The notes under the pieces are model-generated. The model did not search any database. It was not told the origin of the DNA and saw only the letters and a program-made list of their open reading frames with translations. This document shows, piece after piece, positions 37,418 through 49,858 of a stretch of 64,000 nucleotides of DNA. How positions within the stretch are numbered: the stretch's first letter is position 1; each line of letters opens with the position of its first letter. The stretch comes from Mycocentrospora acerina (taxonomy: Eukaryota > Ascomycota > Dothideomycetes > Pleosporales). Position numbers and translations under genes: made by a program. The DNA is taken from NCBI GenBank assembly GCA_022701365.1, contig JAKUHH010000061.1:98793-162792 (forward strand). The letters are read 5' to 3'.

Positions 37418-39268
37418 ACGTGTTTTACAAGCGAAGCGTCTATACAAGCAAGGTATCTATCTTGCTAACTTAAATTACCTTTAAACTTAAATTAACAATG
37501 CCTTAACCTTAATAAGCTCTAATGCACTAATCTAAAGCTAATGTACAGCTTACTACCTTAACTCTTAATAGACATTAAATTTAAATTAAGAGAGCTGCTG
37601 CTTAGACATTTAATGTACATTAAACACTACTATAAGGCTAATATATTTATAAGCTTTTCTAGTATAATTGCTAGAATAATTTAAAGAAGCTTACTTAGCT
37701 GGAAGAAGAGGTAATTATTAGCTATATACTTAACTTAGATTAGTATAGATTTGCGCCTATATATACAGCTGTCTATAATATAGCTAATAAGCTGCTAGCT
37801 ATGCATAGCAGAGGTTAGGTTAGCATCTACTAGCTATATAACTTTATTAAGTATACTAACAGTCTTATAATGTATTTAAACTAAGTGTATATTACATAGA
37901 GGGCTCTAAATAAAGATTCTATATTAATTAAGTAATTTCTTAAATTTATAAAGTAACTAAAAGTAAAATTTAGTATATATAATAATGATATTAATAACTT
38001 TAATAAAGCTAGCTTAATAATAGGCAAGATTATAACTTAACTTATTATAATAAGGTTATAGAAGAGAGGCTAGCTAAAAGCTATCTAGCAGATCTATTAT
38101 AAGTAAGTAATTTTAATTACTTTAATTAATGCTACTAGCTAGACAGTCCTACTATTCCTTATTTTTGCTAGCTAATATTACTTATCTGCTTAGTATATAA
38201 AGGTAGAGTTCTTATATAACTAGATAATTACACTTAGTAATACTAGCTAAATAAATAATAACCTAGAAGTTAAGTAGTTAAAACACTTTAACACTTATGT
38301 AAAGACTTATATTATTAGTATATCTTACTTACTTATCTTTAATAGCTATAAGAGTTACTACTTACTTAAGTTTTAAAAGCTTTATAAAGAGAATAATATC
38401 TATAAACTTTATACACTGCCTTACTTACCTTACTAATTACAGCTACTTAATATTAGCTACTTCTTACTATAAAAGTGTGTGTATAGCTGTATAGTTAAGA
38501 GCCTAATCTACTACTATATTAACTATATTCTAAAGTTTAAGTTTTTGTTAGCTTTTAAAGCTATATTTTTATTAATTATTTATATTAGCTAATATCTAAT
38601 TAGCTTTTTAAAGCACATGCCTTTTTACTCTTTAACTAGATACTATATTATTAAACCTAGACATGCAACTATATATACATACTCTAGCTGCTATTATAAA
38701 GGATCTTTAAATAACTTATATGCTAAGGAAGATCTATAAGCTTAAGGCTTAATTAACACTAATTTATAATAATATGCAGCAAAATAAAATCTTATTACCT
38801 ACATTAATTTAAAAAGTAATTAATTAGTTTTAGAAGAGAGTAAAGGTAATAATACTTTCTGCTAAGCTAATACATAATTAGATTGCTAGCCTTAAGAAAG
38901 TAAATAAGGGAGTAATAAAAAGAAAGCAGTATAAGAAAAAGTGTATATAAAAGCAAAGAGTGTTAATAAAAAGTACTAGAGAAGATATAATTACTTAGTA
39001 AGAGGCTACTTAGTAGATTACTTATAAAGAGTGTTAAGGAGGAGAGTACACAGGCATTAGCTGCTAGGCTCTAGCATATTATAGCAGGTGTAGAGAGACT
39101 AGGCACAACTCACACATGTGTAAAAAAGATAATCTAGATACTACTAAACTTACAACTAAACTATATGTTTTGTAGATTATCTTAATTATAAGTTATATAC
39201 CTTAAAGGTAATTAAAGTTAGTATAGAAGACGCCTTGCTTATATAGACGCCTTGCTTGTAAAACACAT
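37418..39268 (+). mobile_element. pogo/Fot1-type transposon, RIP-inactivated
   Basis: About 1.85 kb with inverted termini of about 40 bp: the left reads ACGTGTTTTACAAGCGAAGC and the right, inverted, ATGTGTTTTACAAGCAAGGC. Each TIR contains a short direct repeat (AAGCRARGCGTCTATA then AAGCAAGG). The left flank is TA; the right flank reads AA, so the TA duplication is probably mutated. Size and TIR length suit Fot1-like elements. Confidence 0.85.
37498..39140 (+). pseudogene. pogo/Fot1-like transposase remnant
   Basis: A plus-strand frame from the ATG at 37498 interrupted only by TAG/TAA. It shows the CENP-B-like N-terminal segment (IKRAAA, TFNVH), the DDE_1 core with NSYKSYYLLKFQKLYKENNI where Fot1 proteins have DGHxSHxxxxF (the catalytic Asp reads as Asn), then LPYLPYQLQLLNI for the PHSSHxLQPLDV motif. 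It ends with a zinc-knuckle-like CRETRHNSHMC near 39090-39120. Length is close to the usual 500-550 aa. Inactive. Confidence 0.85.
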
Positions 39269-40843
39269 AAACGTTAGTTAAAAAAATTACATAATACTTA
39301 AAAGTCTTTTTAATAGTTTAGTTTTATTTTTAATAATTTTTTATCTAATTATCATTTATGAAATATCAAGCATTATTAAAAAAAACATTTAATAAACTTT
39401 TTTTTGTAGATATAGCTTTTCCTTAAAAGATTTTAAAAGTTATACTTGTTAGGGTTCAGATTGTAAATTTTAAATTAAAGTCGAAAAAATCAATTCCAAA
39501 TAGACTCTTACAACAATTAATTGTCTCTTCTATTTCTCACAGTCTAAAGGGTTCTTCTCTGCCAGCTCAAAATGTAGAGAGTGTAGAAGCCAACCTCATG
39601 ACGAACAAGGCGAGGTGATAATCTTTTTGATATGATACGAGAGTCAATACAAGCTAGATATAATGCATAGGATTGCCATTTAAAAAGCTTCTGATGAAAG
39701 AAAATGAAGTTGGAACATTGAGATACATGTAATGCCTAATGTGAGTCGCTGCTATACTATTGATAAATAATAGGGCAGTATCATCCATATAGAGTGGGCT
39801 TAGAGATACGTGTGCCCGAGTTCCATGCCCAGTCTGCATACACAATGAGCTGGCTGAGTCGTGTTGGGTGAGCGGGATAACACGTGACAGCTCCTTTCTC
39901 AGCCAGCTTTTGGCAAGAAGAAAGCTAGATGTGTACTAAGCCCTCTTTCTGTCTCGTGACTTGTGTGCTGAGAATTATTTTAATATGAATGTCTCAGGTG
40001 CTTCTTGAAAATTAAATCAAGAGCGCAATAAATTTATCTTAAGTGAAACGCACAGCTTTTACAAGAACGTTTTCAACGTTATCTTAGCCTGTGATCTCTA
40101 CAGGTCTTGTAAATTTTATTATTTTGTTTAGGTTTCAGTATTAAATCCGTCACAGAGACGATTTAAATGAGGAACTGATCCTTAACGATCATTTCAAACA
40201 CAAAATTTACAGAACTAGTGCTATTTACAAAAATAGATAGAAAGACTATGCAGCAAACTTAGAGATGCATTAAATAAGTGAATATTATAAGATGATTGAC
40301 AAGAAAAGATTGTAACGCCGAATGGGAACTTGAATTCCCGAATGATTTCATAGGATAAGTATTAAGTCTTGTACAGAAAGTATTGGCATCGTCATTGAGA
40401 GCGCATCTATCTGATCAAGTTGTTAGGTAGAAAGTGTGCGAATTACTGATTAATTAGCTGCTTAGGGCTTAAGTATGCTCAGGTATTCTAAGCTAGCAGA
40501 TAATTGCAATGTGTCTACTTTGACTCTAATCATGCGTGAAATAGAAGGTAGCAATCTACCCTACTTTGAAATCGCTTCGTTGACGTTCGGGACAACTGTC
40601 TAGCCGCGCCCGAGCGCTAGCAGAGTTGCACATGGGCACCGGCATAATCGTGTTACTAATCGCCAGTGGATTTGTCAAAAACCTTCAAATATAAATTAAG
40701 GTAAAATTTACTGTTTGATTTGATTCACTTATTTCAGATTTAAGTCAATTTCGTTACTAAATTTGACATTTAATCACTTCTTACACCATCAAACAGGCTG
40801 TGAAGAATCTGGTCTTCATAAACAGATAATAACATTTTCAATT
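39269..40843. other. Intergenic, no gene supported
   Basis: AT-rich to about 39520, then balanced. Short minus frame at 39654-39845 (63 codons) shows nothing recognisable. The last few hundred bases are the likely promoter of the gene at 40844. A longer frame opens in-frame at 40763, but the domain begins at the ATG at 40844. Confidence 0.4.
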
Positions 40844-41963
40844 ATGCAAAAAGCTGCTTTCGTAACAGAGATCGGGAAACCACTTGTTTTGGGCGACAGA
40901 CCAATCCCTCAGCCCGGGAACAATGACATTCTAGTAAAAATTCATTCAATCATGTGTACGTTTTTAACTGATAGGGTATAGTTAACAAGCCGTCCATCTA
41001 ATATCTCACTCAGTACTTCCTCACGACACCTATGGTAGAGACCTTGGGCTCTTCATAGCTGATAAACTTCCGTATATCCTTGGCACCAATATCACAGGCA
41101 TCGTTGAAAAGATCGGCCCAAATGTGAGAAACTTTCAAGTTGGAGACCGCGTTTTCGGCATCGGAAATCCGCTCTCTCAACTTCCAGATAATTCGGGCCT
41201 CCAACAATACGCATTGCTTAACCCTGAGGGAGCTGCAAAGATACCAGAAAATATCTCCTTCGAAGAGGCATCAAGCTTGCCTGTCAATGCCGTCACTTCC
41301 GCCGCCGCATTGTTCCATCAAAAAGGCCTTAGTTTTGTGGCTCCATTCGGGATTGTCGCATCCGACCCAGTTCGTGACTTGTTGCCCAATGCAAACAGTT
41401 CACTTGTTGTAATTGGTGGCGGCTCCAATGTTGGTAAGCTGGCAATTCAATTTGCTCGCATCGCAGGAGTTAGTAGAATTATCACCGTCGCATCTGCGGA
41501 GAACGAGGCCCATTTACGCCAACTTGGGGCAACACATGTCATAGACCGCTATCTCAAAAAAGAAATCATCGCGTCTGAAGTTCTCAAACTCTTAGGCAAC
41601 GACGAAGGTGCTCTGTCTATATACGATTGTGTCTCGTGGGAGTTCTCGCTCGCGCTTTCATTAATATCGCGCACAAAAACTAGCACTCTTACCTGTTTGC
41701 ACCCAGTTGAAGCGTGTATTGAGCTTGTGAAAGCAAATAGTTTACCAGTCAGAGTTCAGTTCATTCGAGGCACAGCAGAGTTTCTGCAGCCGCTGTCTGC
41801 CCCATTCTGGGAGAGTCTTCCAATATGGATTGAGAAAGGGTACATTTGGATTCCGACATATCGTACTGTTGATGGGCTTGACCTCAAGGCTATTGAAGAA
41901 GGCCTTGACTCATATCGTGACGGAAGCTCTGTTGTTCCATTGGTAGTCCGTCCCAATCACTAA
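40844..41963 (+). CDS. MDR-family NAD(P)H-dependent oxidoreductase (zinc-type alcohol dehydrogenase-like)
   Basis: Two exons, 40844-40955 and 41014-41963, with one 58-bp intron (GTACGT...CAG). The splice restores SIMLLPHDTYGRDLGLF, a conserved GroES-like motif. The product has 353 aa: N-terminal GroES-like domain (MQKAAFVTEIGKPLVLGDRP, GDRVFGIGNPL), then the Rossmann domain with the NAD(P)-binding VVIGGGSNVGKLAIQFA (Gly-rich loop at residues 172-178) and a C-terminal return to the GroES fold. The catalytic-zinc Cys/His set of true alcohol dehydrogenases is not evident, so it probably acts as a quinone or enoyl reductase, like the LovC-type trans-acting enoyl reductases that share this plan. 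Substrate unknown. Intact, no RIP. ATG 40844 was chosen because the conserved domain starts there. Confidence 0.9.
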
Positions 41964-44272
41964 AGAAGCCACTTATAATGGAGGAATATGTTCAATAGAT
42001 TTTGTAGCCCACAATTTAGCGCGTATAATTTTAAAATCTAGCCATATTTGTGAGATTCATTGGCAATCTTCTCACTAAGCTTTTTTCTGGTTGTTTAACT
42101 TAGCTAGTAATAGAAGCTGTCAGGATACCTTTAAAATTTGATCATAATCATCATTATTAACTCGTTCAGATTTGATGGGCGTCTTAACAGAATATTCCGA
42201 ATTGAAATAAATTTAAGTAAAATCGTTGAAGACATCTTCCTGCAATTTGATTATGTAGAAAACTACAGAAAACTGAAGAACCTTATACGAAGTCAACTGT
42301 TTACAAGCTAGCCAAGCGAGCAAGCGGGCAATACGACCAAAAACGTATCCTCTTTAAGTTAAAACAAGTACAACTACAAAATTTGTGTGAGAGCAATAGC
42401 ACATATTAAAAAACATTTTCTTTGCTTATTGCAATTGATTTTGAAAGCTCTGTTTGTGTGCAAAGCTCTGTAGTTGTTGAAGATGTTTCTCAAGGCATTC
42501 TTGGAGTCTGACGCCCTAGATTCTTAAGCCTTAATAAATTCCGATATCGAAGGGCTATCAAAACTGCCTTTGAACCTGATTCAAACAATCAATTAACTTT
42601 ATTTAAATCTTTTCCATGTTCACTTTTTTGTAGAGCAGCGTATTTAAATTTACCAGTCTTACAGCTAGAAATCAATTGGTTTTTGGCTTTAACACTTTTC
42701 GATCAAAATTTAAAGATATCACGAGTGAACATCAAACTGAAAAATGTATACCTTTTAATCGTCAAGCTGTAACTAGTCGATTGCAATTTTAAAGTTAGCA
42801 TACTAGCGTCTGCTAAGTGTTTAGGTGACATTGAAATGGGTCCATATTATCTGAGATTCATCTAATCGGTCAGTCAAATATCCTTATGTATTAGATGTAG
42901 CTGTTTGTGAGCACATATAGTCTGAAAGGTTCGATACGATTATTAATGTAATGATGTCGTCATCTCTGCGTTTATTTTTTGATCAAACAATAAACCATTT
43001 CAATTCCTTTCTGGAGTAGAGTTAGGACTAACGCGTGCAAGTAGGTCAGGACAGTAGATTCATGTATATTAAGGTTTAAGACCAAAATTGCCTTGCCAGT
43101 TATATCGTGGCCTCTGGAACAAGTAACTAAAATCAATTGAATGACTCAGGGAAGACTAAGTCAACTCCTCAAAGTTTTGAATTTGCATGTGCTTTAAAAT
43201 CACCGACTTCCATAATTCCCGCCAATTTTCTATCTACAAGTCTTGATCACATAATGCATGAAGTTCACACCAGCGCTATCTGCATTTAAGACTTTTTAGG
43301 ATTTAGCTACTAAGGTTTTAATATAGATTAAGGTGCAACTACTGCAGAAGTGTAGAAATCGTCGAAGGTTGTATTCAACACCTACTTGTTAAGTATGACC
43401 AACGTATCAAGGGTATTAAAAATTAAAGATGCAATTAAAGTTTAAGGTTGCGAAATTAGTAACAATTGGTTTACCATGTCATCTTCAATAAGCCGAACAA
43501 CTAAAACCCACAGCCTAAAAAGCCAAAGAGGAAATAATTCACTAAACAGAGTTAACGCTGCTATAGTAATGCTCTTAAAATAACATAGTGCATTAAGGTG
43601 TTACATCACATTTCTTAGCGAGATATACTAATTGCTTTAGCATTTAATTAATGATGTGTCTAGTTTCTGGAATCAATACTGGAAAAAATTTACTACTTTC
43701 TTTTCCTACTAATCACTTTATCTGACCTCCTTTCAACAATAGATTTCAATGTCTCCGCTTGTGTGTGACAATTCTGATAAAATTAACTATTAAACTCTGT
43801 CAACATTCAGTTTACTAGAGAACATAATTAATCTGAATTAGATAATTTTTTTGCATTTACGCAATCATTTTCTGTTTAAAATGACTTAGCAGTCCTCCCC
43901 CCTGCCGCCCCGCAATCGTTAACTGATCAAGCTGCTCGGCGATAATCTATACATCATAACCACCTTGTGAGATCAAATAAACAGTGTTCTTATCTTTTAA
44001 AATTCAAAGGCACCTTTGAGATTTGCCACAGTATTGAGATCAGCGTAAAGTTTCACTGACATTTTGCTGTGCAGCGCTTTATCATCCTCAGTCAGAGCGT
44101 CAAGAAAATTAGACGCAAGATTTGAGTTGTTGAAATACAAATACCTCTCTCAAACTTAAACATTGTTGATGCTAAAACTCAAGATTGTAGTCAATTATTT
44201 CACTCTTCCCTGAGCTTGTGTCAAGATAGAATATTCAGCCATAAAAAAATAGAGGTTTTGCTTGTTAGGAAG
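41964..44272. other. Intergenic, no gene seen
   Basis: 2.3 kb of balanced to moderately AT-rich DNA with no supported frame and no recognisable repeat ends. Confidence 0.4.
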
Positions 44273-44405
44273 TGTCAGCCTGCACTCATGAGGGCACGTG
44301 TGCAGGCCCGTGTGCAAACACGTGAGCACTCTACTCCTATATAGTCTCCAAGTCCTATACTCCTAATAATACAAAAAGTTTCTCCTGATTGTTCCCTCAC
44401 AGCAA
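44273..44405 (+). repeat. Repeat D copy 3
   Basis: Begins TGTCAGCCTGCACTCATG, followed by GGCACGTGTGCAGG, CACGTGAGCACTC, CTCCTATATAGTCTCC and AATAATACAAAAAG blocks. Aligns with 30197 and, inverted, with the copy ending at 49858 for about 130 bp. Confidence 0.7.
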
Positions 44406-46348
44406 GTGAATCATTTAAGAAATCTGTCAGTGGCAATATCGGCGAGCTTTCGGATAGTTGGTACGAATGCCTTAATATTAAATTTTCTTTCCATTTCAAG
44501 TAGGTGCAAGGGTAGTATGTAGTGTTTTCTGTAGCATTTTCAGCAATTATAGCAAAAGCACCTAGCTATGTCTTTGTTGTAACAAGCAGGACAGAGACTT
44601 TGGGTTCTTGCCATCAGTAGACTAACTTAAGAGTCGCATTCAGTGCAGAGGGGTCCTTAAATTTGTAGAGGACAGGAGTAGGAGCAACTTGTGTAACAAG
44701 AAAGTCGCCAGTGGAAAGTACAGCAATTTTTTAAGTCAGCCTATGCTATCAAGCTGCGCGATGGCTCGTGCATAGATAGGGATTTTAGGATTAGATAGAG
44801 GGCGTGCTGGTATGGTGCAGCCAACGGCAAGGAAAGGGAAAAGGAAAAAGGGTTGTTTCAAGATAAATTTAAATTATGCGATTATTAACCTAAAGCTAAA
44901 GATAGGCTTTACCACTAAGAGGTCGCTGTGCAGGATGTCTGATATGTAAAGTAACGCAAGGCTTAAATTATACTTAACACACATTTGAATCCCTCTATCA
45001 ACATATTTAAGTTGAAAGGTTCTCCTAAATTTGGCTGTTCTTTGAGCTTTGATGAATTTTAGTCAACTCCTGCATTGTTTGCAAAGGCTAAGGCATTGTG
45101 CTTATAGCTCTGGCGTGGCTGCCTATCAATAGAATCCATGCTTTTACTTGCCTCAGCTGATTTTGATGTGGCATCATATTCAATATTTAAAAACAACACC
45201 ATTAAATCTGTGTATCGCATTTATTAGTGTTCAGATGTAAATCCTTAGCTAAAGCACGAAAAGACCTTACAAAACACCTATAATTGGCAGAACAAAGTTT
45301 TAATGCAAAGATCAAAGTCTTAACCCTAGGTAGGCGCTGCATTGATGCGAAATCATACATTAATATAGTACAATATTAATATGTGCAAGATAAACCGTAA
45401 TCATTATTCAAAATAAGGGATTGCATTTTTAACTAGTAATTAAACTAGAAATTAGGACGCACTCCTCTCACATGACGTACATATCGTCTAGAATCTCTGC
45501 TAGGCTAGAAGCTTAATCATTCTCATTACAAAATGTCGAGGGTTTAAACATCTTATTCTTATTTGCTTTAGTTAAGTCAACTGAAAATTCCGCCATTTAA
45601 TCTCTTGTCCCTTCTTCTAATATTTTTTCTTTAGTGTCTGAAGACAAAAGTAATTTTCTTTTAAATATGCAGGATGGAGTTTGTTATGATTTTGAATAGT
45701 AACTGCGTAAGATTCAATTAGTAAACTACAAGATAAATTGCTACAATAGAGAAGCAATTAGATCTTATTTCTAAAGGGAAACCTTAATATGAAGAATTAA
45801 GGTTCTTAAATATAGAAATTTATAATCTGTACTTATGATAGTTTAAGAATGCTAAACAAGTTATAGCTTAAAAAATATCTTACAACCGTGAAATAAGTTA
45901 CTAGCTCTGTTAGAGTCTGATAGTTTAACGCTTTTAAGAAAAGGATATGTTTTTTCTTTACTTAATCGCTCACAGATTTTTTTTAAATCTATCACTATAA
46001 CTCCTAGATAAGATAGACATATACGTATAGGTAAGTCTAACATTTGCTACAATTGATTTGAGATTAAGGTTCTTCTTTAATTTAAATATAAAGCTCTTTC
46101 TCATAGTAATCTAGTTTTGTGAGCAACCAGTCAGATATAAATATATACCGCAGTAGAAGTGACTTTTACTTGCCGGCTTGCTGCCCTGCAGGCACGCGTC
46201 TTAGTAGGGAAATATTTGACACAATCAGAGATTAAGAAGTGGAATTGTTGGCTAACTCATAATCAAGTTTCCTAGGCTATCCGAGATATAAATTATTAAT
46301 CACTATACAATATGTGAGCCAATAAAAAGTTCTACCTTCATACTGATG
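44406..46348. other. Intergenic, no gene supported
   Basis: No frame with recognisable similarity. Composition balanced to AT-rich. Ends at the target-site copy TGATG (46344-46348) of the following LTR. Confidence 0.4.
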
Positions 46349-46698
46349 TGTTGTAGAAAAGGAGCTGGAATAATAGTATTCAGGTAATCTATTGTTTGGA
46401 CCACTGTCCTATCTATCTAAGTGTAGATCTCATTTATATACAAAGGAAAAGAGCTTAGTAGGTGTTGCTACTAAGCATAATCAGTTTAACAAAGTGAGTG
46501 TAGTAGATACGTTGTGTGTAGAGCAGCTGAGTAATAACTACTCTTCTGCTAACTTAGTACTAAGCCCTTCGTAATAGGTCATGTAAGTATGGCTTGCTTG
46601 TGTGGCTTGTGAGCAGGGCTCGTAAGCGAGACTTATGTGCAAGGCTCGTGGGCAAGGCTTGCAAGCGAGACTCGTGAGCAGGGCTCTGTTTTGTGACA
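46349..46698 (+). repeat. Solo LTR of family C (copy 2)
   Basis: 350 bp, TGTTGTAGAAAAGG...GTTTTGTGACA, flanked by TGATG (46344-46348) and CGATG (46699-46703), a target duplication differing by one C/T. Contains six tandem 13-bp units (46609-46686). Least mutated of the three family-C copies. Confidence 0.87.
46609..46686 (+). repeat. 13-bp tandem repeat, six units
   Basis: Units of the type GTGAGCAGGGCTC / GTAAGCGAGACTT inside the family-C LTR. The copy at 13752 has three units and the split copy at 18980 about five. Confidence 0.85.
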
Positions 46699-46932
46699 CG
46701 ATGTTATTAAAAGTTTAGCTTTGTTTGCTGTTATATTAGGAGCTGCTTTTGTAATACTTGATCAGTGCGGAAAAGTTAGCGTGAAGACGAATGAGTTATG
46801 AGGTTGAGCAAGTATTGTTCAAAATTGAATAAAATGAGCCTTGTAGCTAAGGCCTCATTCTACAACATATATAACCCTACAATTATTTGAATTTTTTAAG
46901 TTTCCACGCATGCAGCCTAACATTATCAGATT

Positions 46933-48255
46933 CTAGACAGTGAAATTATCCTCGTGAACATCGTACACCAATTCCTCCTGTCCAAAACCCTTATCTCCCA
47001 GTCCAATCATATTATAAACCCACAAGCTTACTGATACCGCCAACTCAACAGCCCCTAGACGCCAGGGACTTGTTTTTTTTCGCATCGCACCATTCCTTTG
47101 AGTTATTTTCAATATCTGCTCTGTTCGCACCTTTCGTTTCTTCTCATACGCCTGCAATGCATTCTCTATGCAATTATAGTCGGTGTGTAAGAGTTTTGAG
47201 AACAGGAAAACGTCTTCAAGTAACATTGAAACACCCTGACTAGCGTGCGGTGGAATAGCATGAGCAGCGTCGCCAATAATCAAGCATCGCCCCTTCGACC
47301 ATGGCCTTCCAAGCGGCACTTGGTATATCGGATAGAACTTGGTGACTGATTCCTGGCTTACGATACTGCGTAACTTCTTAATCCAATCATTTTCTGAATC
47401 TCCTAAGATCTCAAGCAAATAGGATTTGATGTTCTTAATCTCTTTCTTGCGCGTATCCTCCCACACATCGTGAATACTACTAGGTAAAGGAAGAGGGACC
47501 TCTCTTGAGAGAAACCAATATAATTGGTCAGCTGAGTTAGCCGCTGGGCTAACTGCAAGCAATCCATCCGAGGTCAAAGTCGCATGCAGTCCTTTCAATG
47601 ATTTTAATGCTGATGAGATATTAGATGTCGAAATGAGTGACGCCACATCCGCAGTGCCTGAATACTCGGGTACGCAGGCAGGATCAACATAGAGTTTCCG
47701 AACAGTTGAATGGACACCATCGCATCCAAGGACAAAGTCGGCAGTATCTGTAGTGCCATCAAAAAAGAATACTGTGATCTGGCCGTCCTTTTCCTCAATC
47801 TTCACCAGCCGCTTTCCATATAAAATTGAAATACCAGCAGCGCCGGCGGCGTCTAGCATCACTTCCATCAAGTCATCCCTACGGATTCTCAGATAGCCAA
47901 ACCCTGTCTTCGTTTTGCTCCAGGACGTCATATCCATGGTACCCATAATGTTTCCTTTTGAAGAATGTAGCGTAAGTTTTGATGTTTCCGCACCCCTAGC
48001 CGCCAGTTTCTCGTAGAGATCTAGGCGATGCAAGAGACGAAGACCGTTCGATGGGATACCGACTGCACCGCCTGTTGTGGTGGGCTCGTTGTGAATCTCA
48101 TAAATTGTGCAGGATATATGGTGATCCTTGTACAAACATAGCGCTGCAGCTACTCCAGCAGGACCGGCTCCAATGATGATGATCTTGGAAAGTAACTTAT
48201 TAGCCTGGTTAAGTGCAGTTAAACTATCACGCTTTACCTTCTTAATCGAGTCCAT
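46933..48255 (-). CDS. FAD-dependent monooxygenase (salicylate-hydroxylase-like)
   Basis: A single exon of 440 aa. It has the full set of class A flavoprotein hydroxylase motifs: the dinucleotide-binding GAGPAG at residues 29-34 in a beta-alpha-beta start, the DG motif CDGVHSTVRK (178-187) that contacts both FAD and NAD(P)H, and the GD motif LIIGDAAHAIPPHASQG (325-341) that binds the FAD ribityl chain. A C-terminal stretch after residue 400 (VELAVSVSLWVYNMI) may be a membrane-associated helix. Such enzymes use NAD(P)H and O2 to hydroxylate aromatic or polyketide substrates. The start 48255 leaves a 24-residue leader before the fold; a later start is not available without losing conserved sequence. 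Intact with no RIP damage. Tailoring role inferred, substrate unknown. Confidence 0.92.
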   Translation of the reverse strand: MDSIKKVKRDSLTALNQANKLLSKIIIIGAGPAGVAAALCLYKDHHISCTIYEIHNEPTTTGGAVGIPSNGLRLLHRLDLYEKLAARGAETSKLTLHSSKGNIMGTMDMTSWSKTKTGFGYLRIRRDDLMEVMLDAAGAAGISILYGKRLVKIEEKDGQITVFFFDGTTDTADFVLGCDGVHSTVRKLYVDPACVPEYSGTADVASLISTSNISSALKSLKGLHATLTSDGLLAVSPAANSADQLYWFLSREVPLPLPSSIHDVWEDTRKKEIKNIKSYLLEILGDSENDWIKKLRSIVSQESVTKFYPIYQVPLGRPWSKGRCLIIGDAAHAIPPHASQGVSMLLEDVFLFSKLLHTDYNCIENALQAYEKKRKVRTEQILKITQRNGAMRKKTSPWRLGAVELAVSVSLWVYNMIGLGDKGFGQEELVYDVHEDNFTV

Positions 48256-49658
48256 TATTCATTGATACGCAGTTCAAATCAAGCTCAATAAAAGTTACAA
48301 AGAGATTTGTCAAAAATTAAAAGTAATTGATCTTTGGCTATCTTAATAGCGGGTTTCTCCTTATAACGAGCACAATAGAAATAGCCGATACACACGGGGA
48401 GCTAACAAGGTTGGTGTGGAATTTGTGCTGCATATTGCCCTCCTTATTAAACACTCTTGTTCCCTTGTTCTACATCGCACTAGTGTTGCTCACGACCAAT
48501 GTCAGTGGCGTCAACATGTGATTCTAGCCAAGATTATCTGCTCGGAGATACCGGTATAAAACTTCCAATCAATTTCGAATGTCCGAGATTTTATATCCGG
48601 ATCTTATTTGCGACGTTCTTTTTATATCATAAATTAATGGGCATTTTATTCGCGAATTCTCATATACACCAAATAAAAATATGTTTTTAGTCCATTCAGT
48701 CAGCAATCATACTTTACCTTGCTTGAGAATGGTGTTGAAAAAGCCAGAATATTTAGCTGGTTCAGATATCTTTGAAAGAACACATTCAATAGCAAACTAG
48801 CTTTCTGAGCACAAAAATTGAAAATCTTACTGTTATTAAAAAAATCGGAATCTTCTCAATCATTTCATGTGAGCTTAGTTTGCTAAGACAAAAAACTAAG
48901 CTACAAAACAAAGTTGAAGTTATGTTAGTGTCGCGCAACTCAACAATCCCAAACAATTACTAGTAGGATCCTAATAGGCTGAACTATGTTACATATAACA
49001 TCTTGCTGCAAAGTAAGCTAAGAAAATCTGGTGCAAAACTAGCTTAGATATTATTTGTTCGAAACGTAGAATTGTTGCACGTGAGCGTTTACTAGAAATG
49101 CTTTGTTTGTTAGATCTTTTAAAGTATTGATCAGTCCTTATTAAGAGCCAGTAAAAATTTACACAAAGTTTTTCTTTTTATACCTCTAAACACCACGTAT
49201 TTTATTTCTCTATTGGCTAAGCCTATTATATCCTGCACAAATTTCGGCAATTTCTGCTAATTTTTCCGATCCTTACGAGAGGCCTCCTTACTCAAAAGTC
49301 AGTTTTCTTGTGCTTGGTCCTTGCTGGCAATTTCCGGCCCCGGCCATAACCCTACCGTTGGATCTATTCACCGAATTTACCGCATTTACCGAAGTTTCGA
49401 CAAACCTTACCACAAAACGCTGAGTTTTAAAACATGTGATTAATTTAACTGCAGATTACTAAAGACTAAGTTGAAATGTATCTAAGAATTTTCTAGAAAA
49501 AAACTATTCGCCAAGAGAGAGGATGTCTAATTTGAGGTTAAACGTATTGTTTACTTGATCTGAATTAAATAAGCGTCTGTTATTACTACACTTGAAATTA
49601 TTGAAAAAAATTCTATTTAATTGTTCATCTGTACAACCATGTCTTGTTTAAAATTGCC
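48256..49658. other. Intergenic, no gene supported
   Basis: Two overlapping short plus frames at 48327-48521 and 48499-48690 lie in the upstream region of the monooxygenase and show no domain. The rest is moderately AT-rich without repeats that I can define. Confidence 0.4.
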
Positions 49659-49858
49659 TGTGGTAGAACAGTTTAAAGTGGAGCTTGTTGTCTTATTATG
49701 AGCTGACAAATAGGAGACTACAGAGGTTGTAAGTGAACAATTAGGAGGAACTTGTTGTATTATTAGGAGTATAAGACTTAGAGACTATATAGGAGTTAAG
49801 TGCTTACGTGCAAGCACACGTGCTTGCACCTGTGCGCTCTTAGGCGTAGGCTAATACA
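49659..49858 (-). repeat. Repeat D copy 4, LTR-like, inverted
   Basis: Read on the minus strand it runs from TGTATTAGCC to CTGTTCTACCACA (200 bp, TG...CA), with the same CACGTG-rich start and TCCTATATAGTCTC block as the other D copies. Directly upstream on the minus strand stands AAGGGGG (plus 49859-49865), a polypurine tract, so D is probably an LTR and this a 3' LTR of an element reading from the right. No target duplication seen. Confidence 0.55.

Noticed and set aside
41140..41412. 90-codon frame inside the MDR gene
   Set aside because: Shadow of the MDR exon in another frame, without conserved motifs.
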